Part shown: one piece after another, positions 24,560 to 34,098 of the stretch
Numbering within the stretch: position 1 is the stretch's first letter
How the letters are laid out: every line of letters starts with the position of its first letter
From: Streptomyces coeruleorubidus
GTDB taxonomy: Bacteria; Actinomycetota; Actinomycetes; Streptomycetales; Streptomycetaceae
Length of the DNA: 64,000 bases
Direction of reading: 5' to 3'
Assembly (NCBI RefSeq): GCF_008705135.1
Contig: NZ_CP023694.1
Location: 992,001-1,056,000 of the forward strand
Notes under the pieces: generated by a model
What the model was told of the DNA's origin: nothing
Databases searched by the model: none
The model's input: only the letters and a program-made list of their open reading frames with translations
Position numbers and translations under genes: made by a program

Positions 24560-26053
24560 ATGGACGCCTTCAACTCCCTTCTGGACGGCTTCGGTACGGC
24601 CCTCACCCCGGTCAACCTGCTCTGGGCCGTCATCGGCGTGCTGCTCGGCACGGCCATCGGCGTGCTGCCCGGCATCGGCCCGGCGATGGCGGTCGCGCTG
24701 CTGCTGCCGGTGACGTACGGGCTCGAACCGACCGGCGCGTTCATCATGTTCGCCGGCATCTACTACGGCGCGATGTTCGGCGGCTCGACCACCTCCATCC
24801 TGCTCAACACGCCCGGCGAGAGCGCGGCGGTGGTGGCGGCCATGGAGGGCAACCCCATGGCCAAGTCCGGGCGCGGCGCACAGGCCCTCGCGGCGGCCGC
24901 CGTCGGGCACTTCGCGGGCGGCCTGATCGGCACGATCCTGCTGGTCGCGCTGGCCCCGACGGTCGCCAAGCTGGCCGTGGACATCGGCGCGCCGGACTAC
25001 TTCGCCATCATGGTGCTGGCGTTCATCGCGGTGACGTCCGTGCTGGGCTCGTCCCGCATCCGGGGCCTGGCCTCCCTGCTCATCGGCCTCACGCTGGGCC
25101 TGGTGGGCCTGGACCAGATGACCGGCCAGCAGCGCCTGACCTTCGGCTCGCTCCAGCTGGCCGACGGCATCGACGTGGTGATCGTCGCGGTCGGTCTGTT
25201 CGCGATCGGCGAGGCCCTGTGGGTGGCGGCGCACCTGCGGCGCAGCCCGCCGGAGCCGATCCCGGTGGGGCGTCCGTGGCTGGGTCGCGGGGATGTGAAC
25301 CGGACCTGGAAGTCGTGGCTGCGCGGTCCGTTCATCGGTTTCCCGTTCGGCGCGATCCCGGCGGGCGGTGCGGAGATCCCGACCTTCCTGTCGTACGTGA
25401 CGGAGAAGCGTCTGTCGAAGCACAAGGACGAGTGGGGCAAGGGCGCCATCGAGGGCGTGGCCGGTCCGGAGTCGGCGGCGTCGGCCTCGGCGGCGGGCAC
25501 GCTGGTGTCGATGCTGACCCTGGGCCTGCCGACCACGGCGGTCGCGGCCGTCATGCTGGCGGCCTTCCAGCAGTACGGCATCCAGCCCGGCCCGCTGCTC
25601 TTCGAGCGCGAACCCGACCTGGTGTGGGGCCTGATCGCCTCGCTCTTCGTCGGCATGGTGCTGCTGCTCGCCCTCAACCTGCCACTGGCGCCGCTGTGGG
25701 CGAAACTGCTGCGCATTCCGCGCCCGTACCTCTACGCCGGGATCATGTTCTTCGCGGCGGTCGGCGCGTACGCGGTCGGCGGTGAGGTGATCGACCTGCT
25801 GATCCTCCTGATCATCGGCCTGATCGGCTTCGGCATGCGCCGCTACGGCCTGCCGGTGCTGCCCGCCGTCATCGGCGTGATCCTCGGCCCGAACGCCGAG
25901 CAGCAGCTGCGGCGCGCACTGCAGATCAGCGACGGCAGCGTGTCGGGGCTGTTCAACACGCCGTTCGCGGTGACGGTGTACGCGGTGATCGTGCTGCTGC
26001 TGGTCTGGCCGCTGCTGAGGAAGGCGGTGACGCGGGGCCGCGCCGCGGCCTGA
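24560..26053 (+). CDS. tctA: TctA-type large permease subunit
   Basis: A 497-residue, roughly 12-helix permease. Family signatures include [17 protein letters not shown] (about residues 34-50), [20 protein letters not shown] and [14 protein letters not shown], followed by [15 protein letters not shown]. It moves tri- or dicarboxylates into the cell with sodium or protons, using TctC for capture and TctB as small subunit. No TctD/TctE two-component regulator is present, so its control differs from the enteric system. The ATG start lies 1 bp after the tctB stop. Confidence 0.95.
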   Translation: MDAFNSLLDGFGTALTPVNLLWAVIGVLLGTAIGVLPGIGPAMAVALLLPVTYGLEPTGAFIMFAGIYYGAMFGGSTTSILLNTPGESAAVVAAMEGNPMAKSGRGAQALAAAAVGHFAGGLIGTILLVALAPTVAKLAVDIGAPDYFAIMVLAFIAVTSVLGSSRIRGLASLLIGLTLGLVGLDQMTGQQRLTFGSLQLADGIDVVIVAVGLFAIGEALWVAAHLRRSPPEPIPVGRPWLGRGDVNRTWKSWLRGPFIGFPFGAIPAGGAEIPTFLSYVTEKRLSKHKDEWGKGAIEGVAGPESAASASAAGTLVSMLTLGLPTTAVAAVMLAAFQQYGIQPGPLLFEREPDLVWGLIASLFVGMVLLLALNLPLAPLWAKLLRIPRPYLYAGIMFFAAVGAYAVGGEVIDLLILLIIGLIGFGMRRYGLPVLPAVIGVILGPNAEQQLRRALQISDGSVSGLFNTPFAVTVYAVIVLLLVWPLLRKAVTRGRAAA

Positions 26054-26058
26054 CCCGG

Positions 26059-27996
26059 TCATCGCGGCACCCGTTCCCGGGTGCCGTCCGGGAAGCGGAT
26101 CTCCACCTCGCCGGTCGCGGCGACCCGTACGCGCGGTCCTGAACGCCGCGCGTGCGGGTCGCCGTTCGTCTCCGGGTCGGCGCTCAGCACGACGAGGGTC
26201 ACCAGGAGATGGGTGCCGCCCGGGTGGGCGGGCAGGGTGAGGTACGGGGTCGCCGAGTGGTGGCCGCAGGCATTGGTGCCGACCGCGTGTGCCACCGTCG
26301 TCCCGGCGTCCTGCCACCCGTGCAGGCCGACGACCGTGCTGGTCAGCCCGTCCGCGCGCCGGGCCAGCGCCCAGCCGGGGCCGGTCCGGGCGGCCGGTGG
26401 CGCGCTGTCGTCGGCGACGGCCCAGCCCCCTTCGCGCACGGGTGTGCCGGGGGGCGCGTCGACGCGGTGCACGCGGACCTCCCAGGGGCCGTGCACCATG
26501 CTGACCGTCTCGATGCGGTGTCCTTCGTCGCTGCCCGGGAGCACCGCCCGGTGCCAGGAGGCGGCCCGCGTGCCCTCGACGCCGAGCGGGTGGATGCGGC
26601 CGCGCGGGGTGGGCGTGCCGTCGGGGGCGAGCAGGGCGATGTGGTTGTCAGTAGCTCGGTCGGCCGGTGTCTCGGGCGCCGTCGCACTGGAGTAGGCGAA
26701 CCGGGCGTAGTGCGGGCTGTCCTCGGCCGTTGCGGGTGGGGGTGGCAGCCGGTCGCTGCCGTGGTTGACGAGCCGGACGATCCCGTCGGCGGCGGTGGAG
26801 TGCAGCAGCCAGCCCGGCGCCGGTAACGCGAGGCACACGTCGGCCGTCTCCACCGGGCCGGGTTCCTCGGGCGCCGTCCACACGGGATGGTCGGCGGGCA
26901 GGAGCAGGCCGAGGAAGGCCTTGCTCGCCCAGTAAGGGGAGGCCGGGCCCGAGTACCGCTGGGTTACGGGGAGGAAGGGCCCGTACCAGCCGAGCGTGAG
27001 CAGCCCCTGGGCGTCGGGCACGCCGCGCTCGGCGAAGTGCTTCAGCGCGCCGGAGGCGAGGCGGCGGGTGCGGCCGGGCGGCAGCGGGGTGGCGTCGGCG
27101 AGGACGCCCGCCCACAGCGGGGCCGCCGTCGCGAAGCGGTAGGTGAGCGAGCGGCCCTGGTGGACCGGCGCGCCGTCGGCGCCGAAGAAGTGCTGATGGT
27201 CGTAGAGGAACGACCGCAGGCGTGTCCGGTGTCCGGCCACCAGCCGGGAGTCGGCGCGCGGCCCCGCGATACGGGCCCACAGGACCGGATAGAGGTGCAA
27301 CGCCCAGGCGTTGTAGTAGTCGAACTTGCGGCCGTCGCCGTCGGTGTACCAGCCGTCGCCCCGGTACCAGTCCTCCAGGCGTGCGAGGCCGGCGTCGATC
27401 TCGCTGCGGCTGTGCGGGGCGCCGACGGAGGCGAGGAACTCCTCGGTGATGACCTGGAACAGCCGCCAGTTGGAGTCGTTGACCACGGCTCCGACGAAGC
27501 CGCCCAGCCAGTCGGCGACCCGCTGCCGTACCCGGTCGTCGAGCCGGTCCCAGATCCAGGGGCGGGTCTCGTGCAGGGCGATCGCGAGGGACGCGGCCTC
27601 GACCATGGGCTGGGAGCGGTCGGTGATGGGCGGCCAGCGGTCGGGGCTGCGCGGGTCGGTGCCGGCCGTGAGCCCGGCCGCGTACCGCTCGATCAGGCCG
27701 GACACGCCCTGCCCGCCCGAACCGGCGATGCGGAACGCGGCCAGCAGGAAGGAGCGGGCGAACCCTTCGAGACCGTCCGACCAGGGCCCGGAGTGGCTGG
27801 GCGGGCCGGGCAGCCGGTACTGGGCCAGGCCCGGGGAGGCGTAGGGCGTCAGGGCGTCGAGGAGGCGGTCGGCGATCGCCTCCCAGTGGGCGCGGGTCCA
27901 GCCGGTGAGGGGCGAGGTCAGCGGGTCGGGGGGTGGCAGGTGGGGCAGGTTGGGGAGGTGCGTCGGGTCGGGGAGCGACACGTGCGGCGCGCTCAT
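26059..27996 (-). CDS. DUF2264 family protein (heparinase-like toroid)
   Basis: A 645-residue protein. It opens with GWTRAHWEAIADRLLDAL and contains the DUF2264 phrases GFARSFLLAAFRIAG, NDSNWRLFQVITEEFL and GDGWYTDGDGRKFDYYNAW, the usual (alpha/alpha)6 toroid, with a beta-rich C-terminal half. Members often lie in clusters for uronate-containing or rhamnogalacturonan polysaccharides; the reaction is uncertain. No signal peptide is seen, so it should act inside the cell. ATG 27996 has GGAGG 12 nt upstream, a long spacing. It ends the operon with the LacI regulator and ABC genes. Confidence 0.78.
   Translation of the reverse strand: MSAPHVSLPDPTHLPNLPHLPPPDPLTSPLTGWTRAHWEAIADRLLDALTPYASPGLAQYRLPGPPSHSGPWSDGLEGFARSFLLAAFRIAGSGGQGVSGLIERYAAGLTAGTDPRSPDRWPPITDRSQPMVEAASLAIALHETRPWIWDRLDDRVRQRVADWLGGFVGAVVNDSNWRLFQVITEEFLASVGAPHSRSEIDAGLARLEDWYRGDGWYTDGDGRKFDYYNAWALHLYPVLWARIAGPRADSRLVAGHRTRLRSFLYDHQHFFGADGAPVHQGRSLTYRFATAAPLWAGVLADATPLPPGRTRRLASGALKHFAERGVPDAQGLLTLGWYGPFLPVTQRYSGPASPYWASKAFLGLLLPADHPVWTAPEEPGPVETADVCLALPAPGWLLHSTAADGIVRLVNHGSDRLPPPPATAEDSPHYARFAYSSATAPETPADRATDNHIALLAPDGTPTPRGRIHPLGVEGTRAASWHRAVLPGSDEGHRIETVSMVHGPWEVRVHRVDAPPGTPVREGGWAVADDSAPPAARTGPGWALARRADGLTSTVVGLHGWQDAGTTVAHAVGTNACGHHSATPYLTLPAHPGGTHLLVTLVVLSADPETNGDPHARRSGPRVRVAATGEVEIRFPDGTRERVPR
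26065..26086. terminator. hairpin between tctA and the convergent DUF2264 gene
   Basis: CGGCACCCG (26065-26073), TTCC loop and CGGGTGCCG (26078-26086) form a perfect 9-bp stem 12 bp after the tctA stop. It lies inside the last codons of the convergent gene, so it would mainly stop tctA transcription. Confidence 0.55.
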
Positions 27997-28018
27997 GCGG
28001 GTGCGGTTCCTCCGTTGG

Positions 28019-29086
28019 TCACAGGGCGCGCCCGGGCGGGGGCGCGCCGACGCTGTCGCGTACGACGATGTGGGTGCCGAGCAGATGGTGGGCCCCGGCG
28101 GCGTGTTCGGGGTCGCGCAGTGCGATGCGCACGGCGGCGCGGCCGAGTTCCTCCGCGGGGGTACGGACGGTGGTGAGGGGCGGGTTGAAGTCCTCCGCGA
28201 GCGGGATGTCGTTGTAGCCGACGACGGAGATGTCGCCAGGGACGCGCAGTCCGGTGTCGGCGATGGCGCGCAGGGCACCGGCGGCGACCATGTCGTCCCC
28301 GGCGAAGACCGCGGTGAACTCCCGTGTCGACTTGAGCAGTTCGGTCATCGCGCGGTGGCCGGCGGCCCGGCCGAGGCCGCAGTCGACGACGTGTGCGGCC
28401 TCGGGCGGCAGCCCGTGCTCGGCGAGGGCGGCCCGGTAGCCGGCGACGCGGGCGTCGAGGGCGGTGTTGCCGGGCAGTCCGCCGAGGAAGACGATCCTGC
28501 GGTGACCGGCCGACAGCAGATGGGCGGTGATGGCGCGGGCCCCGGCCTCGTTGTCGAACTCGACGACGAGCGCCGGGATCTCCGGGTCGGGCGCGGGCCG
28601 GCCGCAGAGCACCAGCCGGGCCCCGGAGGAGTCGAGGGCGTGGGCGTAGTGGGCGACGCGCTCGCGGTAGGCGTCGTCCTCGACGACCCCGCCGACCAGG
28701 ATCACCAGCCGGGCGCCCTCCTCCCGCATGAGCTGCACGAACTCCATCTCGCGCTGTGCGTCGCCGCCGGTGGCGCCGACCACACAGAGCCAGCCGCGGT
28801 CGGCGGCCTCCGCCTCCACGCCCTCGGCGACCTGGGCGTAGAAGGGGCTGGTGACCTGGCGGACCACGACGGCGGCCATCTTGCGGCCGCCGCCGACCAG
28901 GGCGCGGGCGTGCGCGTTGGCCACGTAGTCGAGGTCGCGGGCCGCGCGCAGGACCCGGGCCCGGGTCGCCGGAGGCACCGGATGGTTGCCGCTGAGCGCG
29001 CGGGAGGCGGTGGCCGTCGACACGCCCGCCCGCTCGGCGACCTCGCGGATCGTGACCCGTCCCTTGGACACCATGTCGTTCCCCAT
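28019..29086 (-). CDS. LacI-family transcriptional repressor of the DUF2264/ABC operon
   Basis: A 355-residue regulator. The helix-turn-helix VTIREVAERAGVSTATASRAL (about residues 11-31) and hinge helix ARALVGG are followed by a periplasmic-binding-like sensor domain with the C-terminal phrases VFAGDDMVAAGALRA and VVGYNDIPLAEDFNPPLTTVRTP. It probably represses its own operon and is released by an imported sugar. ATG 29086 has GGAGA 9 nt upstream; an ATG four codons on is possible. It lies between the binding-protein and DUF2264 genes. A LacI-type operator lies upstream of the first operon gene. Confidence 0.93.
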   Translation of the reverse strand: MGNDMVSKGRVTIREVAERAGVSTATASRALSGNHPVPPATRARVLRAARDLDYVANAHARALVGGGRKMAAVVVRQVTSPFYAQVAEGVEAEAADRGWLCVVGATGGDAQREMEFVQLMREEGARLVILVGGVVEDDAYRERVAHYAHALDSSGARLVLCGRPAPDPEIPALVVEFDNEAGARAITAHLLSAGHRRIVFLGGLPGNTALDARVAGYRAALAEHGLPPEAAHVVDCGLGRAAGHRAMTELLKSTREFTAVFAGDDMVAAGALRAIADTGLRVPGDISVVGYNDIPLAEDFNPPLTTVRTPAEELGRAAVRIALRDPEHAAGAHHLLGTHIVVRDSVGAPPPGRAL

Positions 29087-29118
29087 CCCCCGCGTCTCCT
29101 CTTCCGCCCCACCGCTGT

Positions 29119-30771
29119 TCAGGTGTTGGCCGCGTAGTCCTTCGCGTATTCCTCGGCCATTCTGTCGCCGCCCCGGCTCCGCCACCTCTTCACGGCCGCG
29201 TCCCACTCGGACATCGGCAGCCGTCCGGCGATGATGCCGGTGATGGTGTCGTCCAGGAACGTCTTGAGGGTGGCGCCCTGGGAGTTGTTCGTCGCGGACT
29301 GGAGCCCGAAGGAGGCGTCGCGGATGGCGTGCGGTACGACCTTCCGCTGCCAGGAGTGCAGGGCGCGCACGGCGTCGGGCATGCCGGGCACGAACAGCAC
29401 CTGAGGGCCTTCGGCGAGGTACTTCAGCGGCAGGTTGGTGTTGTTCTCGACCTCGCCGAGCTTGGTGGGTTCGGGCGAGCCGTCCTTGCCGCGGGTGAAG
29501 TGGACGCCCTCGACGCCGTAGTGGACGAGTTCCCACTCCTGACTGCCGAAAGGCGCGGCGAGGTAGTCGAGGATGCGCAGCAGCAGCTCGATGCGCTCCT
29601 TCTTGGCCTGCTTCAGGACGGTGTAGCCGAAGGAGCGGCGGGCGGCGACGATGCCGCCGGGCTCGCCGCCGACGCTGTACGGCAGGGCCGCGGCGGGGCT
29701 CATCTTGCCCTTGGACTCCCGGTACTTGGGCAGGTAGGCGCCGAACCCGTCCTGCATGGAGCCGACGGTGCCGTTGTAGTAGAGGGTCGTCAGGTCGATC
29801 TGGGAGATGGACGTGGCGTCGGGGTGGTAGGAGCCGTTCTTGCGCAGCTGGGCCTGGAAGGCGATCGAGGCCTTGTAGCGCTCGTCGGCGGCGGCCGATA
29901 GGAAGGTGCCGTCCTTGGTGACGGCCCAGCGCTGGGGGGCGTTGTGGGCGGCGGAGTGGTAGGCGTTGCCGAACAGGGAGCCGTTGGCGGCGCCGAGCAT
30001 GTACGTCCGGCCGCGGGTGCCCTGCCGTGCCACGGCGGTGAAGTCGTCGGCGGTCCAGCCCTCCTTCATGCCCGCGTCGGCGAACATGTCCTGGTTGATC
30101 CAGAGGGTGGAGCCCGGCAGCGGGCGTTCCAGCGGGATGCCGTAGATGCGGCCGCCGATGCGGCCCATGTCGCGCCAGGCGTGGGTGGGGATGCCCGCGA
30201 GGTTGGGGTAGTCGGCGACCGCGTTGCCCGACAGGTACGGCGTGAGGTCCTGGGCGCGGCGCTGCACGAACTGCGCCTCACGCGGCAGGGTGAAGCCGGC
30301 GAACATGTTGATGATGTCGGGCAGGGCGTCGGCCTCACCCGCCATCACGGTCGCCATCTTCTTCTGGTAGTCGGCCTGGGAGATGATCGTGTACTCGATC
30401 TTCACGCCGAGGGCCTTCTCGACGGCTGACCAGAAGCGGTTCTGTGAGGCTGGCTTGGGCGGGGTGCCGAAGGAGACGGTCATGACGCGGACGGTGGAGC
30501 CGTCGCCCGGGGTGCGGGAGACGGACTTGACCAGGTCGGACGGGTAGGTGGTGTACCCGGCCTGGACACCGGCGTCGGTGGGGGCCAGGTCGGGCTTGGG
30601 CCCGGCGGCGGGCCGGTAGGCGGGCCAGGGGGCGAGCTTCTTGCCCGCGTTGGAGACGTCGCCGTCCCCGGAGTCCGAGGAGGAGCAGGCGGTCAGCAGA
30701 CCGGGGACGGAGACGGCGGCACCACCGGCGGCCACGGTACGCAGCAGGGTGCGTCGGGACATGCTGGGCAT
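29119..30771 (-). CDS. Tat-exported sugar-binding lipoprotein (LplA/YtcQ-type)
   Basis: A 550-residue solute-binding protein, longer than normal CUT1 binding proteins and typical of the LplA/YtcQ group. The signal has the twin-arginine motif SRRTLLR and lipobox LTAC with C29. Mature motifs include RVMTVSFGTPP, ALPDIINMFAG and RIYGIPLERPLPGSTLWINQD. This group binds oligosaccharides of plant cell walls, such as oligogalacturonides. It lies 27 bp after the LplC-type permease gene in the same operon. Confidence 0.92.
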   Translation of the reverse strand: MPSMSRRTLLRTVAAGGAAVSVPGLLTACSSSDSGDGDVSNAGKKLAPWPAYRPAAGPKPDLAPTDAGVQAGYTTYPSDLVKSVSRTPGDGSTVRVMTVSFGTPPKPASQNRFWSAVEKALGVKIEYTIISQADYQKKMATVMAGEADALPDIINMFAGFTLPREAQFVQRRAQDLTPYLSGNAVADYPNLAGIPTHAWRDMGRIGGRIYGIPLERPLPGSTLWINQDMFADAGMKEGWTADDFTAVARQGTRGRTYMLGAANGSLFGNAYHSAAHNAPQRWAVTKDGTFLSAAADERYKASIAFQAQLRKNGSYHPDATSISQIDLTTLYYNGTVGSMQDGFGAYLPKYRESKGKMSPAAALPYSVGGEPGGIVAARRSFGYTVLKQAKKERIELLLRILDYLAAPFGSQEWELVHYGVEGVHFTRGKDGSPEPTKLGEVENNTNLPLKYLAEGPQVLFVPGMPDAVRALHSWQRKVVPHAIRDASFGLQSATNNSQGATLKTFLDDTITGIIAGRLPMSEWDAAVKRWRSRGGDRMAEEYAKDYAANT

Positions 30772-30798
30772 GGGTGAATCACCTCGTGTCGGCTTGGG

Positions 30799-31686
30799 TC
30801 AGCTCTTGATGGCGCCGGTGAGCACGCCCTTGGTGAAGTACTTCTGGAGGAACGGGTAGACGAGCAGGATCGGCACGGTGGCGATCACGAGCACCGCCAT
30901 CTGCACGCTCTGCGGAGCGGTGACGGTGGCCTCGCCGGTGGTCGCGTCGGTGAGTCCGGCGCCTGACACCACGTAGGTGCGCAGCACCTGCTGGAGCGGC
31001 CAGTGGTCGCTCTCCAGGTAGAGCGAGGCGTAGAACCAGGAGTTCCAGTAGGCGACGGCGTAGAACAGGCCGACGACGGCGAGCGCGGCCTTGGACAGCG
31101 GCAGCACCACCGACACCAGCACCCGCCAGTCCCCCGCCCCGTCCAGCCGGGCCGCCTCGTACAGCTCCTCGGGGACCGACTGGAAGAAGCCGCGCAGGAC
31201 GACCAGGTTGAACACGTTGACCAGGACGGGCAGGACGAGCGAGGCGTACGAGTCGAGCAGGCCGAGTTCCTTGACGAGCAGGAAACTCGGGATCATGCCG
31301 GGCGGGAAGAGGAACGTGAACAGCACCAGCAGCAGGACGGGCTTGCCGCCGAAGACGCCCGGGCGGGACAGCGCGTAGGCCAGGGTCACCGTGCAGGCGA
31401 GGCTGAGCAGGGTGCCGACGATCGTGACGCCCGCGCTGACGCCGAGGGCGTGGGTGACGATGCCGCCGTCAAAGATGTCGCGGTAGGCGTCGAGCGTGGG
31501 CTCGCTGGGCCACAGCACCCAGCCGCCGTTGTCGACGACCTCCCGGGTGGACGCCAGCGAGGTCGACACGATCACCAGGAAGGGCACGCACACCAGCAGC
31601 ACGACGGCGGCCAGGGCGAGGGCCTTCGCGGCCTGGGTGAGCGGCCGGGGCTTCTCCATCCAGCCGGGCCGGGCGGACGCGCTCAC
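30799..31686 (-). CDS. carbohydrate ABC permease (LplC/YtcP-type)
   Basis: A 295-residue permease with six helices. The EAA loop is ELYEAARLDGAGDWRVLVSVVLPLS, and the C-terminal VYPFLQKYFTKGVLTGAIKS is diagnostic of the LplC/YtcP branch. The start is GTG 31686, overlapping the stop of the LplB-type gene by 4 nt. It forms the channel with LplB. The ATPase must be supplied from elsewhere. Confidence 0.94.
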   Translation of the reverse strand: MSASARPGWMEKPRPLTQAAKALALAAVVLLVCVPFLVIVSTSLASTREVVDNGGWVLWPSEPTLDAYRDIFDGGIVTHALGVSAGVTIVGTLLSLACTVTLAYALSRPGVFGGKPVLLLVLFTFLFPPGMIPSFLLVKELGLLDSYASLVLPVLVNVFNLVVLRGFFQSVPEELYEAARLDGAGDWRVLVSVVLPLSKAALAVVGLFYAVAYWNSWFYASLYLESDHWPLQQVLRTYVVSGAGLTDATTGEATVTAPQSVQMAVLVIATVPILLVYPFLQKYFTKGVLTGAIKS

Positions 31687-32654
31687 TTGTAGACCCCCTG
31701 TTCGCCGAGGCGGTGGGCGACCTTGTTGGCCGCGTAGACGAGGAGGGCGCCGACAACACCCTTGAACAGGCCCGCGGCGGCCGCGAATCCGTAGTCGCCG
31801 CCGACGATGCCCTGGTAGTAGACGAAGGTGTCGATGACCTCGGCGGTCTCCGGTCCGACCGCGTCGCGTTGCAGCAGCATCTGCTCGAAGCCGACGGAGA
31901 GGATGTCGCCGAGCCGCATGATGAGCAGCAGCACGATCACCGGGCGGATGGCGGGCAGAGTGACATGCCAGAAGCGCCGCCAGGGTCCGGCACCGTCGAT
32001 GGCGGCGGCCTCGTACTGCTGCTCGTCGACCTGGGCGAGCGCGGCGAGGAAGATGATCGTGCCCCAGCCGGCGTCCTTCCAGATGACCTGGGCGACGACG
32101 AGCGGCTCGAACGCGTCGGGGTTGCCGATGATGTCGACGGTGTGCAGGCCGACCCCGCTCAGACCGCTGTTGAGCAGGCCGGTGTCCCCCAGCACCTGCT
32201 GGAAGAGCGCGACGACGATCACCCACGAGATGAAGTGCGGCAGATACGCCACGGACTGCACGAACCGCCGCACCGTGCTCCAGGTGAGGGAGTGCAGCAG
32301 CAGGGCGAGGCCGAGCGGCACGGGGAAGTAGAAGACGAGCTGGAGGACGGAGAGCCAGAGGGTGTTGAGGACCGAGTCCCAGAACGCCGCGTCCTCGAAC
32401 ATGCGCTGGAAGTTGCCCAGGCCCACCCAGGGGCTGCCCCACAGGCCGTCGAACGGCACGTACTCCTTGAACGCGATGACGTTGCCGACGAGTGCGCCGT
32501 AGTGGAACAGCAGGAAGTAGGCGACGCCGGGCAGCATGAGCAGGAACAACGTCCGGCTCTGAAAACCTTTACGCTCGCGCTTCACCCCCTCGGGATCGCC
32601 CCGACTCGGGTCCACCCCCTTCGTACCTGCTCGTTCCCGTAAGGCAGTTGCCAC
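31683..32654 (-). CDS. carbohydrate ABC permease (LplB/YteP-type)
   Basis: A 323-residue permease. The phrases LLMLPGVAYFLLFHYGALVGNVIAFKEY and LPHFISWVIV belong to the LplB/YteP branch. The EAA loop is QQYEAAAIDGAGPWRRFWHVTLPAI. The start is GTG 32654 after GAGGGGGAG. It is the first gene of a five-gene minus-strand operon (LplB, LplC, binding protein, LacI, DUF2264). A LacI-type operator lies 37-52 bp upstream. Confidence 0.94.
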   Translation of the reverse strand: MATALRERAGTKGVDPSRGDPEGVKRERKGFQSRTLFLLMLPGVAYFLLFHYGALVGNVIAFKEYVPFDGLWGSPWVGLGNFQRMFEDAAFWDSVLNTLWLSVLQLVFYFPVPLGLALLLHSLTWSTVRRFVQSVAYLPHFISWVIVVALFQQVLGDTGLLNSGLSGVGLHTVDIIGNPDAFEPLVVAQVIWKDAGWGTIIFLAALAQVDEQQYEAAAIDGAGPWRRFWHVTLPAIRPVIVLLLIMRLGDILSVGFEQMLLQRDAVGPETAEVIDTFVYYQGIVGGDYGFAAAAGLFKGVVGALLVYAANKVAHRLGEQGVYK

Positions 32655-32690
32655 GGCTCCCCCTCACCTCGGCGTGTCCGGTGAAGGGAA

Positions 32691-32706
32691 GTTAAAACGT
32701 TTACAC
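32691..32706. promoter_or_regulatory. LacI-type operator upstream of the LplB-led operon
   Basis: GTTAAAACGTTTACAC is an imperfect palindrome around the central ACGT. It sits in the otherwise rare AT-rich promoter of the operon that itself encodes a LacI-family repressor, so autoregulation is the simple reading. Confidence 0.7.
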
Positions 32707-32730
32707 GACACGGTCAATACTTCTGACACA

Positions 32731-32790
32731 GACGGGACTTCAGGTCTGGAGACAGGACTTCAAGCCTGGGGACGGGACTTCAAGCCGAGA
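32731..32790. repeat. three tandem 20-bp repeats
   Basis: Units begin at 32731, 32751 and 32771 with exact 20-bp spacing and share the core GACRGGACTTCARG. The third copy runs into the last codons of efeB (stop at 32780-32782). They lie between the efeB 3' end and the promoter of the divergent LplB-led operon. Confidence 0.85.
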
Positions 32791-34051
32791 GCAGTCCCCG
32801 GCCGAACCAGTCGGAGGACGAGCGCACGCCGGGCAGGGCGAAGAAGTAGCCGCCGCCGGTCGGGGAGATGTAGTCCACGAGGGGTTCGTCGATCAACCGG
32901 GTCTGCGTCGCCTCGAACTGGCGCCGCACGTCCTGCTGGTAGCAGCAGAAGACCAGGCCCATGTCGAGGTTGCCGACGCTGTCGACGCCCCTGTCGTAGT
33001 TGTAACCCCGGCGCAGGATGCGGGAGTCGTCGGTCGCCGCGGTGCGGGGGTTCGCGAGGCGGATGTGGGCGTCGAGCGGAATGGCCGTGCCGTGCGGGTC
33101 CTTGGCGTAGTTCGGGCTGTCGGACTCCTTGGCGCCGTCCAGCGGCGCGCCGGTGTCCTTGCGGCGGCCGAACATCTGCTCCTGCTCGGTCAGCGAGACC
33201 CGGTCCCAGAACTCCACCAGCATCCGGATGATCCGCACGACCTGGTAGCTGCCCCCGGTCGCCCAGCCGGGTTCGCCCTGCCCGTCGCCGACCCACACGA
33301 GGTGGTCCATCTCGCGGGCCGACGCGACGTCCGGGTTGACGATGCCGTCCTTGAAGCCCAGCAGGTTGCGCTGGGTACCGCTGGGCCGCGGCACGTTCTG
33401 GAAGCCGTCGACACGCCACCGGATCTGCATCGCGCCCCGGGTGTGCTTGGCGATGTCGCGCAGCGCGTGCAGCACGGTGTCCTGCCGGCCCGCGCAGATC
33501 TGGAGGGACAGGTCGCCGTGGCACTCGGCGGGGTTGAGGTCGTCGTTGGGGAAGGTGCGCATGGGCGTGAGCCGGCGCGGCTTCGCCTCGGCGAGTCCGT
33601 AGCGGTCGTCGAAGAGGGAGGCGCCGACGCCGACGGTCACGGTGAGCGCGTCGGCCGGGACGACCGGGCCGAGGATGCCGTTGTCCGAGGGCGGAGCGCC
33701 GACGCCCAGGTCGGCGGGGGTGCCGCCGGCGGTGAGGAAACGGGCCCGCTGGGTCAGGGTCCGCAGCAGGTCGGCCAGTTCCGCGCGGTCGCCGGCGATG
33801 ACGTCGAAGGAGACGAAGGCGGCGGCCGTCTGCTGGGGGGTGAGGATCCCGGCCTGGTGGGGGCCGTGGAAGGGCACGGCGGCGTTCGTCTCTTCGGCCG
33901 CTCGGGCCGCGCCACTGCCGGTCTCGGCGAGCGCCACGCCTCCCCCGGCGAGGACCGCGCCCGCGGCCCCGGCGCCCAGGGCCGTCTTGACGAAGGACCG
34001 GCGGCCCGCGTGGGCGGGGCAGCCCGGCGGAGGCGTGTCAGCGGACGGCAT
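32780..34051 (-). CDS. efeB: EfeB-type DyP peroxidase, Tat-exported
   Basis: A 423-residue dye-decolourising peroxidase. The twin-arginine signal [18 protein letters not shown] is at about residues 16-33. The DyP heme motif GFKDGIVN is visible, with the distal Asp and Arg region, and [20 protein letters not shown] near the C-terminus. EfeB works with EfeU and EfeO in low-pH iron uptake, and DyP enzymes also oxidise dyes. I take ATG 34051 with GGGAA 8 nt upstream; a GTG at 34102 overlaps the upstream stop and would add 17 residues before the Tat signal. It follows the efeUO gene. Confidence 0.93.
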   Translation of the reverse strand: MPSADTPPPGCPAHAGRRSFVKTALGAGAAGAVLAGGGVALAETGSGAARAAEETNAAVPFHGPHQAGILTPQQTAAAFVSFDVIAGDRAELADLLRTLTQRARFLTAGGTPADLGVGAPPSDNGILGPVVPADALTVTVGVGASLFDDRYGLAEAKPRRLTPMRTFPNDDLNPAECHGDLSLQICAGRQDTVLHALRDIAKHTRGAMQIRWRVDGFQNVPRPSGTQRNLLGFKDGIVNPDVASAREMDHLVWVGDGQGEPGWATGGSYQVVRIIRMLVEFWDRVSLTEQEQMFGRRKDTGAPLDGAKESDSPNYAKDPHGTAIPLDAHIRLANPRTAATDDSRILRRGYNYDRGVDSVGNLDMGLVFCCYQQDVRRQFEATQTRLIDEPLVDYISPTGGGYFFALPGVRSSSDWFGRGLLSA

Positions 34052-34098
34052 GGAGACGTTCCCTTCGGCGTGTTCGTTGTGCTCGTGGCGGCCGGTGC

